A DNA stretch of 64,000 nt. Origin: Macrocystis pyrifera. Lineage: Eukaryota; Sar; Phaeophyceae; Laminariales; Laminariaceae. A model generated the notes under the pieces. That model had not been told where the DNA came from. It was given only the letters and a program-made list of their open reading frames with translations, and searched no databases. Positions 49,683-61,100 of this stretch are shown one piece after another. The position numbers and the translations under genes were made by a program. The stretch is taken from NCBI GenBank assembly GCA_031763025.1, contig JASSKH010000028.1:8757359-8821358 (forward strand). Reading direction: 5' to 3'. Each line of letters opens with the position of its first letter. Within the stretch, counting starts at the first letter, position 1.

Positions 49683-51689
49683 CTAGGCTCCCATTCCCAT
49701 GGCGTTGAAGACACCACGATCCGTGTACGGCGTTCCGTGCTGTAGTGTAGCGGGCGGGTTGGAGGCCGATCTTGATCGGGCCGGGGTCGTCCAGGAACCG
49801 GACGATGTAGGAGCTTCCCGGTGAAGACTCCGGCGGAGTTCCCGAAGAGGCGTCAGGGGGTGAGCTGTGAGCGACCTTGCCCAGCCACCAAAGGCCGTCG
49901 CGCGCCTTGTATCATATGTGTGCTCCGGAGGGTAGGATGGTGGTGCTGAAGTTGTAGAGCCAAAGGCTGCGGGAGACCAAGGCGTAGCCTGGGGCGAGGA
50001 AGATTTGTCCTTGGGATCGGGCCAGTTCGCGGTGAGCGGCGCCGATGCGCATCTGGCGGTAGAGGCGGTTCGTCTGGCGGTGCTGGGTTGGTGATCGTGA
50101 CCAGTAAAGTAGGATGTGGCGCCGGAAGTGTTGAAGGTCCAGCTCGCGTTCCCACGAGGGGCTGAGAAGTCCAGTCCAGTGAGTCTCGTACAGAATGGCG
50201 ATGACCCCGCCGCGGCCGCGTACGAGTTGATGGCCAGTGATCTGCTCGACCTCGAGGCGTTCCGGTGGAGGAGTGACGTCGTCGACGGTGACGTGGTAAG
50301 GGGGGGACTTGGCGGCAGAAGCTGTGAGCACGTATGTAGTAAGGTCCGCGGGCAGATGCTTGGGGATGTCGCTGGTGTCGTCGGGGTTCCGGCAAGGTTT
50401 GCATCGTTGGACGGAGACGCGTGGCTTGGAGTCCCGTCCCGGAAGTTCCGATGGAAGGTCGAGGAAAAGTAGCTTGTCGTGAAGGGGGGGCGATTGTCGG
50501 GGGTGTTTGAGGCGGGCGTCGGCCCTACGGCAAGGACCTTGAAGGGGCCATTCCAGTTCAGGGAAAGCTTCGCCTTGAGGACGGTTGCGTCGGTGCCCTT
50601 TTTGACGCCTTGGCGGATGGTTGAGGCGGAGTTGTAGACCCAAACCCAGCCGCCTACGGTGAAGGGGGGGGATGCTAGGAGGGCGGCCATGATGGGCGCA
50701 TTGCGGCGCTGAAGACGCGAGACGGTGAGTCGGTGTAGTTCGCGGACGAGGGAATAGGCGCGTCGTTGTCGGTCGGTGGCGAGGTTGATGTAAACCAGGT
50801 GATCGCGGTCCAGGCTTTGGTGACCGCCGATATTGTCGGGTTCGAAGACCGAGAGCGGGAGGCGAGGAAGGCGGCCCACGTGGATTTCGTTAGGTGCAAG
50901 CCCTGTGGCGGCGTTCACGGAATTGTTGTAGGCCGACGACACGTGTGGGAGCAGCACGTCCCAGTCGGTCTGCTGTTCGTTGCCAACCACAGAGAGCATT
51001 TGGGCCAGTACGTGGTTGACGCGCTCGACGCCGCCGTTGGTGCAGGGGTGGTAGGAGCTGGTGTTGACCTTGTGGATGCCAAGGCGTTCGTAGACGATGT
51101 TCGCAAGCTTGGAGGTGAAGTGTAGTCCGTTGTCGGAGAGAAGTGTAACCGGGCACCCCCAGAGAGGGATGTACTCGTTCAGGAAGATGTCGGCAGTGCC
51201 GGCGGCCGTGAACAGCGCCGCTGAAACGGCATACATATCGGCGCGGCGGCTGAAGCGGTCTGTGAAGAGGAGGATGTGGACGTTCCCGCGCGGCGTGAGC
51301 GGCAGGGGCCCGAAGTAGTCGACGCTGACGGTGATGCCAGGCCCGTTGGGCAAAGGAAGAGAAAGGATGGGCCAACGAATGGTGTGCCGGGAGGTCTTCC
51401 GCGCCTGGCATTGAAGGCAACGGCGGATCCACCAGCGGACGGAAGCGTCCATGCCAATCCACCAAAAGAAACGTGCCAACATGCGGACCGTTCGGGTGAC
51501 TCCCAGGTGTAGAGAGGTGGTGGCGTGGCATGTGTTCAGCACCCAAGGGCGCATTAACATTGGCATGTAGACGCGTGGGGTAGAGGGGGCGGGTGATGGT
51601 AGGCTGTTCCCGGATGAGGTTGTGGGTGGTCGTTGGACCAGGAGGGTGGTTTTCGTCGTCGGTACGGTGTAGCTTGCTTTTGGAGGCAA
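49683..51689 (-). CDS. Ty3/gypsy-type integrase (pol fragment)
   Basis: A 668-residue frame. Residues 55-94 form the HHCC zinc site in exact H-x5-H-x29-C-x2-C spacing, with GVTRT and FFWWIGM between. The catalytic triad is Asp124 (SVDYFGPLP), Asp186 (LLSDNGLHF) and Glu222 (GGVERVN). The 35 residues between the second Asp and Glu make this a DD35E retroviral-type integrase. A C-terminal part (about 345-400) has WVYNSAS and LNWNGPFKVL, as in the gypsy module that follows the core. The last 250 residues are proline/serine-rich. The enzyme would insert cDNA in the nucleus. No protease, reverse transcriptase or RNase H lies upstream, where gag ends about 100 bases away, so the element cannot move alone. 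Confidence 0.93.
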   Translation of the reverse strand: MPPKASYTVPTTKTTLLVQRPPTTSSGNSLPSPAPSTPRVYMPMLMRPWVLNTCHATTSLHLGVTRTVRMLARFFWWIGMDASVRWWIRRCLQCQARKTSRHTIRWPILSLPLPNGPGITVSVDYFGPLPLTPRGNVHILLFTDRFSRRADMYAVSAALFTAAGTADIFLNEYIPLWGCPVTLLSDNGLHFTSKLANIVYERLGIHKVNTSSYHPCTNGGVERVNHVLAQMLSVVGNEQQTDWDVLLPHVSSAYNNSVNAATGLAPNEIHVGRLPRLPLSVFEPDNIGGHQSLDRDHLVYINLATDRQRRAYSLVRELHRLTVSRLQRRNAPIMAALLASPPFTVGGWVWVYNSASTIRQGVKKGTDATVLKAKLSLNWNGPFKVLAVGPTPASNTPDNRPPFTTSYFSSTFHRNFRDGTPSHASPSNDANLAGTPTTPATSPSICPRTLLHTCSQLLPPSPPLTTSPSTTSLLHRNASRSSRSLAINSYAAAAGSSPFCTRLTGLDFSAPRGNASWTFNTSGATSYFTGHDHQPSTARRTASTARCASAPLTANWPDPKDKSSSPQATPWSPAAFGSTTSAPPSYPPEHTYDTRRATAFGGWARSLTAHPLTPLRELRRSLHREAPTSSGSWTTPARSRSASNPPATLQHGTPYTDRGVFNAMGMGA

Positions 51690-51866
51690 GAGTGAGGACG
51701 TCCGAAAGTTGTGGGCGCCGGGCCGGGGGGATGAAGTCCAGGAGGTCGTGCGGCGAGGCGTGATGCACGTGATTTACTCGTGCGTCCTGGGAGCCTCGGG
51801 TGCTCGCAGTAGATGCTGTTGGTGGAGATGCGGCAGTTGCTCCACCATCGGCTTGTCAGTTGGTGC

Positions 51867-54740
51867 GGAAGGTTCCCGGCTGCCGTTGGTTCGGGTGGGT
51901 GCCCGAGTTGGTGCTGCCCATCCGCATGTTCGCGGGGGCGGCAGGTGCGGAAGTATTGGTCGCAGGGGTATGCACCGTCAACGCGGAAGACGAGGGGGCA
52001 GGCTCGATGCGTTGTTGTTGGAACTGTTGCCCTGGCGACTGTCGGTTGCCGTTGTCGTATGACCGGCCGTTGTTGTGGCGCCAGTTGTCGGAGCGCCCGT
52101 TGTTGCCGCGGTAGTTGCGGGAGTGGTTCTGGTTGGAGCGGTTGCTGTTGTAGTTTCCGCTGCGGTTGTTGTTGTTGTTGCCTCGACGGGTTGTTGTTGT
52201 CGTAGCGGTTGGAGTTTCGCTCCAGGTTGCGCTCGTATTGTCCACGGCGGTAGGAGAGCATCCTCTGCTGCCATTGGCGGTAGGCGTGTCCGACTACCGG
52301 GCTGAGGATGCCGAACGTGTTGCGAAGCGCAGGGGGCAAGTCTTCATACTATGTCCGTGCCATTGCAGTTGGGGCAGTGGTCACCGTGAGCTCGTAGGGC
52401 CTGGGCGTGGGACACCACGACGTTCCGCCTCCGTCGTGGGCTCCGTGTTGAGCGCGTAGCCTGATGACGAGAGCCAACACGGAGCCCACACGACGGAGGC
52501 GGAACGTCGTGGTGTCCCACGCCCAAGCCCTACGAGCTCACGGTGACCACTGCCCCAACTGCAATGGCACGGACATAGTATGAAGACTTGCCCCCTGCGC
52601 TTCGCAACACGTTCGGCATCCTCAGCCCGGTAGTCGGACACGCCTACCGCCAATGGCAGCAGAGGATGCTCTCCTACCGCCGTGGACAATACGAGCGCAA
52701 CCTGGAGCGAAACTCCAACGCTACGACAACAACAACCGTCGAGGCAACAACAACAACAACCGCAGCGGAAACTACAACAGCAACCGCTCCAACCAGAACC
52801 ACTCCCGCAACTACCGCGGCAACAACGGGCGTTCCGACAACTGGCGCCACAACAACGGCCGGTCATACGACAACGGCAACCGACAGTCGCCAGAGCAACA
52901 GTTCCAACAACAACGCATCGAGCCTGCCCCCTCGTCTTCCGCGTTGACGGTGCATACCCCTGCGACCAATACTTCCGCACCTGCCGCCCCCGCGAACATG
53001 CGGAAGGTTCCCGGCTGCCGTTGGTTCGGGTGGGTGCCCGAGTTGGTGCTGCCCATCCGCATGTTCGCGGGGGCGGCAGGTGCGGAAGTATTGGTCGCAG
53101 GGGTATGCACCGTCAACGCGGAAGACGAGGGGGCAGGCTCGATGCGTTGTTGTTGGAACTGTTGCCCTGGCGACTGTCGGTTGCCGTTGTCGTATGACCG
53201 GCCGTTGTTGTGGCGCCAGTTGTCGGAGCGCCCGTTGTTGCCGCGGTAGTTGCGGGAGTGGTTCTGGTTGGAGCGGTTGCTGTTGTAGTTTCCGCTGCGG
53301 TTGTTGTTGTTGTTGCCTCGACGGTTGTTGTTGTCGTAGCGGTTGGAGTTTCGCTCCAGGTTGCGCTCGTATTGTCCACGGCGGTAGGAGAGCATCCTCT
53401 GCTGCCATTGGCGGTAGGCGTGTCCGACTACCGGGCTGAGGATGCCGAACGTGTTGCGAAGCGCAGGGGGCAAGTCTTCATACTATGTCCGTGCCATTGC
53501 AGTTGGGGCAGTGGTCACCGTGAGCTCGTAGGGCTTGGGCGTGGGACACCACGACGTTCCGCCTCCGTCGTGGGCTCCGTGTTGAGCGCGTAGCCTGATG
53601 ACGAGAGCCAACACGGAGCCCACGACGGAGGCGGAACGTCGTGGTGTCCCACGCCCAAGCCCTACGAGCTCACGGTGACCACTGCCCCAACTGCAATGGC
53701 ACGGACATAGTATGAAGACTTGCCCCCTGCGCTTCGCAACACGTTCGGCATCCTCAGCCCGGTAGTCGGACACGCCTACCGCCAATGGCAGCAGAGGATG
53801 CTCTCCTACCGCCGTGGACAATACGAGCGCAACCTGGAGCGAAACTCCAACGCTACGACAACAACAACCGTCGAGGCAACAACAACAACAACCGCAGCGG
53901 AAACTACAACAGCAACCGCTCCAACCAGAACCACTCCCGCAACTACCGCGGCAACAACGGGCGCTCCGACAACGGGCGCCACAACAACGGCCGGTCATAC
54001 GACAACAGCAACCGACAGTCGCCAGGGCAACAGTTCCAACAACAACGCATCGAGCCTGCCCCCTCGTCTTCCGCGTTGACGGTGCATACCCCTGCGACCA
54101 ATACTTCCGCACCTGCCGCCCCCGCGAACATGCGGAAGGTTCCCGGCTGCCGTTGGTTCGGGTGGGTGCCCGAGTTGGTGCTGCCCATCCGCATGTTCGC
54201 GGGGGCGGCAGGTGCGGAAGTATTGGTCGCAGGGGTATGCACCGTCAACGCGGAAGACGAGGGGGCAGGCTCGATGCGTTGTTGTTGGAACTGTTGCCCT
54301 GGCGACTGTCGGTTGCCGTTGTCGTATGACCGGCCGTTGTTGTGGCGCCAGTTGTCGGAGCGCCCGTTGTTGCCGCGGTAGTTGCGGGAGTGGTTCTGGT
54401 TGGAGCGGTTGCTGTTGTAGTTTCCGCTGCGGTTGTTGTTGTTGTTGCCTCGACGGTTGTTGTTGTCGTAGCGGTTGGAGTTTCGCTCCAGGTTGCGCTT
54501 GTATTGTCCACGGCGGTAGGAGAGTATCCTCTGCTGCCATTGGCGGTAGGCGTGTCCGACTACCGGGCTGAGGATGCCGAACGTGTTGCGAAGCGCAGGG
54601 GGCAAGTCTTCATACTATGTCCGTGCCATTGCAGTTGGGGCAGTGGTCACCGTGAGCTCGTAGGGCTTGGGCGTGGGACACCACGACGTTCCGCCTCCGT
54701 CGTGGGCTCCGTGTTGGCTCTCGTCATCAGGCTACGCGCT
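51867..54740 (-). repeat. Gag segment amplified as five alternately inverted copies
   Basis: Copies: 51867-52450 (-), 52476-53003 (+), 53000-53584 (-), 53610-54135 (+), 54132-54716 (-), nearly identical. The head-type junctions at 52451-52475 and 53585-53609 are the same 25-base spacer, which is the complement of the normal sequence just beyond the last copy (54716-54740). The other junctions at 53000 and 54132 share a four-base overlap GCGG. The period between like junctions is about 1,132 bases. The coding sense of gag is minus: N, R, Q and S-rich low-complexity residues after a knuckle region. Minus-strand frames cross junctions and become chimeric. Confidence 0.9.
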
Positions 54741-55762
54741 CGTGAGGAGCGGGGCGCTGTCGTCGTAGGGGGCGCTGTCGAGGTGGGAAGGGACGGTGTC
54801 GCCGGCGACGGCATGTCCGTCGTGGGGCGGGTGGTTGAGGGTGTCGGGGGAGCGGGTCGAGACGGTTGGGTTCCACACGTAGCCGCGGCCGGCGTTCGAA
54901 TGAAAATACCGTGGCTCGAGTAAACGGGTATGGGCGGCCCCGATGAACTCGGAAGAAACACCCTCGGTGGCGGCGCGGGCCAGAACGAAAGTGATCGACG
55001 GGTTACAGTCGGGTGTGAAGAGCCGCCATACACGGTGTACCTCTAGCGAGACATCCGAGGCCGTCGCGTCGCGTGTACTCTGCATCCAGCGGAGCTTAGC
55101 GTCGAGGAAGACCCAGTCATTGGGCTCAAAGCCGAACGTCTGCGGGTGCCGGTGCCCAGTGGGTATGGGGGCTGGCAAGGGTTGGGCCGGTAGTGGTGCC
55201 TGGGACATTATGGTCCCAGTTTGGTTTTTGGGAGGCTGGGAGGTGGTGGTCCTAGACATCGCGGCGGACGTATAGGGTGCCCATGGTGAGGAGCGAACGG
55301 CTGCGATTGGGCCGTGGTGGCCGCGGTCGCAGCTGTAGTCCCATAGGTGGAGTCGAAAGGGTTCGAGGAAGGGGTGGGGGACGGCGGTAACACGAGTAGG
55401 AGGTCAGCGCCCTCTTTCGCGAGAAGGAGGAGCTGCTCGTGGTGGGCTTTGACGGCCGCACGGCGCTCACGGAGGGCCGTGGGATCACCTTGGTAACGCC
55501 CCGGATTGAGAGCCAGGGTGGAGGTTTCCTGTGCAGAGACCTCCGGGTTGATGGTAGGCCCGGCACTGGTCGTGCCTGCTCCCATTGGAGAAGATCCCGG
55601 TGTGGTGGGGTGTAGCGTGAAGTCGCTCAGAATGGTTTCGAAGCCAGGGGTGTCGTCGTCGGTAGCGCGAAAGGCCCTTGCGGCATACCTCGCCTCGCGG
55701 GGGTTGGTGGCGTCGGGGGAGTGGGCGCCGGGAATGTTGGTGGAGGAAGCTTTCTCGGCCAT
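54732..55762 (-). pseudogene. N-terminal gag of the Ty3/gypsy-like element, frameshifted
   Basis: Two overlapping frames: 55762-55208 (184 residues, starting MAEKASSTNIPGAHS) and 55259-54732 (175 residues, with FEPNDWVFLDAKLRW). A one-base shift in an A/C-rich run would join them. The second frame ends at TAG in the sequence whose complement forms the array spacer. Downstream, in the repeated segment, the knuckle CPNCNGTD..SMKTC is broken by apparent single-base losses in C runs, the first of which removes the histidine codon. A gag role is inferred from position, the knuckle and the integrase downstream. Confidence 0.6.
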
Positions 55763-58184
55763 GTTTAGGCGGGTGGAACGCTTGTACTGGGGCGGGAAAA
55801 GGTTTGGTGGAAGATGGAGAGGGCGGGTGGATCCAGGCTTGGATCAGGGTAGGCGACTACAATACCAACAAACCGATCTAGGAGAGAGAAAGGAGTGACG
55901 GTAAGGACGTACGATAGGGGGTGTTGAGGTTGTGCGTGCCACGATTTTAGTGCCCGTCGAAGGATATTTTTATGGTTGAGGGCATCTAACTAGCGCCAGG
56001 CGCCTCGCGTTTGATTGACGGTAGTCGCGCCGGGGTCACTCAAGTGATATCAGTTGAACAGAATTGAACAGAACTCCGTCTGAAATGCCCAATGTTCGTA
56101 ATGATAACAGGGCGTGACGCTTACTGAGCGTGGGCAGTGCAAGACCTTTCGTTGGGATACAAATAAGAGTACCCGTAAAGAAAATGTGCAGGTCGAGTCG
56201 GGAAAAAAAAAAAATGCAGCATGCCGGCACTATTTAGTAGCTGCACAGAATATCGGGCGATTCCCTGAACGGTGGGCAGCTTGTCGTTCCGTGGCAAAAC
56301 AGACAGTAACCGGTGCATTTCGGGGCGTCGCGAGGTCCGACACGATGTGAGATACGTAGGGTATCGTAGAGGTAGCACAAGTGAGAAACAAAAAATAAAT
56401 AAATAGACCCCGGTACGTAAAAATGTGGAAAAGGGTATCCTTTGGCTCCTGTGGGGAGGTCCAATACTCTAATCCGCCGCGAAAAATTGTACCAGGTATA
56501 TTATTTTGTTTAATTTGGCCAGCATTTAGTTCATCTCTTTGGAACTGGTCACTGCCCGGGCCACAGTTATTATGTTCCATATATGAGCAGCAGGCAGCTG
56601 CTGTTTTTGTGAGAAGCTGGACAAACAAGGGATAAACAGATGATATGTTACTCGTTTGTGTAACCTTTGTAGTGTTACAGTTCTAGGCAGCCTGTACCCT
56701 GCATATTTGTAAAAGCGGGTGGGGATGGGATGCGCTGGAAAATAACACTTGTAACAAACTTGAATAGTGTCTACCCTGCTTTGGCTAAAAAGTGGAGAAG
56801 AAAAAAAAAAAGAGAAAACAAAAACAAAAGTCGAAAGCGAAACGGGAAAGGGAGGGAAAACAAACACGACCAAACAAAATATTCGGACCAGATCAGGTAT
56901 CGTACATTCTGTTAATGTAGTACAGCTGGGGGGGGGTAGACGTAAACAGCAGTAGTCAGACAAGGTTGGGCGCCATAAAGCCTCGTTGTATCGTTAACGC
57001 TGAAGATCGTGCACGTAGGCAGCTTATACCTTATTTCTGGTGTAAAACTGAGAAATTTAGATGCACACAGGCAGCCGTGGGACAAGGTTCAGCATCATAA
57101 AGCTGTGTTATGTCGTTAACGCTGGGAAACGTGCACGTAAAGAGCAGCAGTAAAATAAAATAAAACAAAAAAAAATGGAAATAATGGCCGTTGTTTGTAT
57201 CCTACAGGCTGTGGGGGTGGGGCAAAAAAGATAGCAGAAAGCTGGTCAATTTCGGCAACATGCGCCCTGTTTATATAGTAAAGGCTCCGCAGGAGGTGCA
57301 TCATGCCGCTTGTTCTGTACCTCGTAGGGTAGAAGCAGCGTAACGATGGGCCAATCTGAAGAGGGGTGCATATATGTACGCTGGTCCCAAACGAGGTACG
57401 TATAACCACGTGAGATTCGCCTACAGATATACACCTAAAGAGCTACGTGCAACCACATAAGATTCGTCTGCGAGTATATGCGTTCCTATTTTACTTAGTT
57501 AAGTGTTCACCGGGATGCATAGTCCCCTTTTTCCTTCTCGTATCTTTCCCCTTGCACGTCCCTTTTGGCTCATGCTCGGGGTAAGTATGTATGTGTCTGA
57601 GCTTTGGCTTCCCATTTTATTTATTTATTTGGGATTCTTCTCCTTTTCTTTTTCTTTTTCTTGTTCTTTTTCGGTTTGGTTTTTTCGTTGCTTCTCTTTC
57701 TTTATGGTGTATTTTGGTTGCTGGCGTATGTATGTATGTTGTGTCGGCCGCACCTAGTGCGAAGGCATGGTATTGCGTAGGCTATTAATGCATTACGGTG
57801 TGTTATCTCTGTGTCGTAGTCTGTGACCACAGAGCTCGTATCTTTCTAGGGTGAAGAATCAGCACGGACACTGGGCTTGCTGGATGTCGACGAGTAGAAG
57901 AACGGTTTAATGTGAAGAACACACACACACACACATACGATGGATGTGCGACTCCATCACATCGAGACGGGGGGACCTACCCAATTGTGTATCGTTTGGC
58001 TACCTAAATATATGGCAGGGAACGAGGGGGGGGGTCACGGGAAATTTTGGTACTATATTCGTAATAGCAGTACTACGTACCATCGTACCACTATTAACTA
58101 TTTGTACCTCGCTCGTATACCAGTCTCTGTAGGCCAGTATGTGGTTTGAAATCCAGTAACCAAAGGGCATGAGAAAAAAAGGGC
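55763..58184. other. Intergenic, no gene supported
   Basis: A 5' LTR for the minus-strand retroelement would be expected just above 55762 but was not recognised. A segment with GTTAACGCTG and CGTGCACGTA is duplicated at about 56965-57030 and 57085-57145. GATTCGYCTRC.GATAT repeats near 57415 and 57460. A short (CA)n run is at 57919-57935. Nothing coding seen. Confidence 0.45.
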
Positions 58185-61100
58185 ATGAAAAAAAATAATA
58201 AAACAATATATGTGGCTCTTCTCGCTATCAGGGGGTCGCAAGTAAGGTACGTATTGCCCCCGATGACGCTGGGGGCGACACCGGGCTCTCAGAACCCAAG
58301 AGCGGTCTGCCTTCTCCCCCGTTCGAGAGCAAGGAGTGGTCAGCAACGCCAAAGGCCCAGCGACCCAATGGATGTTGAACACGTTCCGGAGGAGGCACCC
58401 CAGGGGGGAAATGAGCGCACTACGGCGAGAGCTAGTTTGGGAGTGAGAGTAGGTGGGCCAACGCCGACGGGGAACAGGAGGGCAAACGGTAGACTCGGGA
58501 GCTTCGCCCAGCCGGGGATTTTGAGGGGATCCACGTCGGAGAGGCACCAACAGGGGTACTTGTCACCCCGGGTCAGCAATGGTGCCCACAACAGGATAAG
58601 ACTTTCTGTGCAGATGGTACCGGATGCGGCATCGGGCTCTCTGGAATCGAGCCCTGAGTCGCAGGATGCACGCCGTGGAGCGAGCAGCCTAGCCCGAAGG
58701 GGGCTTTGGAGGAGGGGCACGCCCGCAAGGAGTCAGCAGGGGTACCGTGCACTTCCCGTCGAAGATGTCGTTCGAAGTGGGGTGAGGTCTTCTCCCCCAT
58801 TACCGCCGGGTGCGGAACCGGGTTCCCGGGACCTAAACCCGATGTCTCAAGACGTTCGTGTTGCTACTGGGAGCCTTGTCCGGAGGGGAGGCTTGGGCGG
58901 ACTCACACCTCTGAGGAGCCAGCTGGGGTGCGGGGCAGCTCTCATCGATGGCGGAGCTCGCACTAGGGTAGGGTTTCCTTCTCCGCTACCAATGGGGGCG
59001 GCACAGGGCTCTCAAGACCCAAGAGCGGTCGTCCCCCCCCCCGTTCAGGAGGAGACGCCGCGCGAGGACGATGCGCCTAGCACGGAGAGAGATAGGGTAG
59101 AAGTGAGAGGGAGCCTCCATCACACCAATAGCGGTACCATGTTCGGAAGAGGTCCCAACGGGGCGGCGGCGGAACTCGAACCGTCCACAAGGGCGGTAAT
59201 ATCAATAGTCGAACGGCGGCGGGCCACGAGGAGGGTACCTACAGAGGACCTTATATCCACCAGGACAAGGGCACGCACCCGAATAGCCGCTAGGGCCGCC
59301 GCACGATCATCGGAGCAGGAAGAAATACGCCAACCTCCCACCGAGCCGCTCCACGGATCCTCCCGTCAACAGCCAACAACGACGCAGCCTTCGTCATCGA
59401 TAACACCTTTGGAGACGGCACCGTCGTCGCCGGAACCATCTCCGGATACACCCCGTTCAGCACAGCGGGCGCGAGAAACTACGCAATCACCGACGGCAAC
59501 GGGTGCGGGGACTCCCTTGACGAGCCCCCTTCCGCTTGGAGTACCCGCCATGGAATGTTCGCCGCCGTCGCCACCACCCCCGCCACGGCGGCTACCGACA
59601 ACTACCCGTCCCTCGACAGGCGCACCACTTTTGACGCCGGACGTGATCCTAGTGCTCGAATCGTCAACACAGTCAGCGGCTAGAATGCCGCAGTTGGCGC
59701 CACCAAGTTCATTACAACCGACGTGCACACCGACACAGGATGGAGGAAGTTCGGAACCCGCGCTGACGTCCGAACCACCGCCATCTCTACCACGTCCACC
59801 ATTGCAGACGCCAGAAGAAAGAGGGCAGCCCCAGCAGGAGACCTCGGAAGACTGCTGCGTATGCTACGAGGCATTGGTGGCCCCGATGGTAAATCTAGGG
59901 AACTGCTCTCACCGGCTGCATCTACCGTGCTACGCCGCACTTCGTGTTAGGGCAGGGGCCGACCTGCGCTGCCCGACGTGTCGGGCGACCGTAACAATTG
60001 GTGAAGCCGACGGGATGGCGTCCCGTCAGCACAGCGACGAGATCATAGCAGAGGCCCTAGCGATCGCGCGGCAGGAGATGCCGGCCGAGAGGGGAAGGGG
60101 GGCATCCACAAGGATCACAGGGGGCGAGAGGGGCGAACGATTGATATGTAGTATCTGCCATGGACTGGTTGAGGAGGCTGAACGCGTACAGGTGTCCTGC
60201 TCGTGCGACGTGCATCGCCGCTGCGCTCTAGGCTTTTGCGAGGACGCAATCCCTCGAGCCAGATTCATCGGCGAGGCACGGTTAGTCACGTGCCCGAACC
60301 CCGCCCTACACGAAGTTCAACAAGAGGTGGACCTACACCCCCTCTTGCAACAGATTCGTACCATTGGCAGGTCGCTGGACACACAGGACGAACGCGATTT
60401 AGTGAACAGGGTCACCGTTGCCGAGAACCGCCTTCGGAGCAGGACCCACATTGTGCCCGAAAGGGTGGATCGGACACTGAATACCACAGCGCGAGACGAG
60501 GAGAACCTCTCTTGGGACTGGCGTAGCATGATTCCACAACCGTATGCGCTATGTGGAGTCTGCGATAGGAATATGGAAGACGACGAGAGGTTCTCTTTCT
60601 CCGGTTGGCTCGTCCACAGGAGATGCGCCGTTGAAAGCGTAGAGGGGGCAGACAATAGGGGAGACGACCGGTTTGGGGTGGCCATTCGGGAAGGGACAGG
60701 ACCGTCGCGGCGGAGAACGTTCCTCCTCGCGGAAATTCTGCCGAGGATCCATCTGAGGTACGACCGCGCTTCCGACCGGGGAGCCTATCAACAGCGTCAG
60801 TTGGAAATCCTATGGCGATCGGTGAATTCGGGTATGGAGGAGGCCACAAGCCAGGACGAAAGCCGCCAACAAGCGCAAGGAGGGAGGGGAGATGACGTCG
60901 AAACATCGTGCACCTATTGCGGCCAGGTTCTAGATGACTCTGCTGGAGAGTCGGGGGGCAGCCACGTGCGAATACCTATCCCGTGCGCCCACGGAGGGTT
61001 TGTGCATGCACGCTGCATGCTGGACCGGGCAGATCGCATCGCGAGAGGACATGCCGACCCGAGGTCCTGCGTAGTGTGCCAATCTGCGTGGCCAGAGGGG

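Noticed and set aside
52588-54571. Several mirrored frames of about 120-220 residues on both strands
   Set aside because: They arise from the alternately inverted gag copies and their antisense. They are not separate genes.
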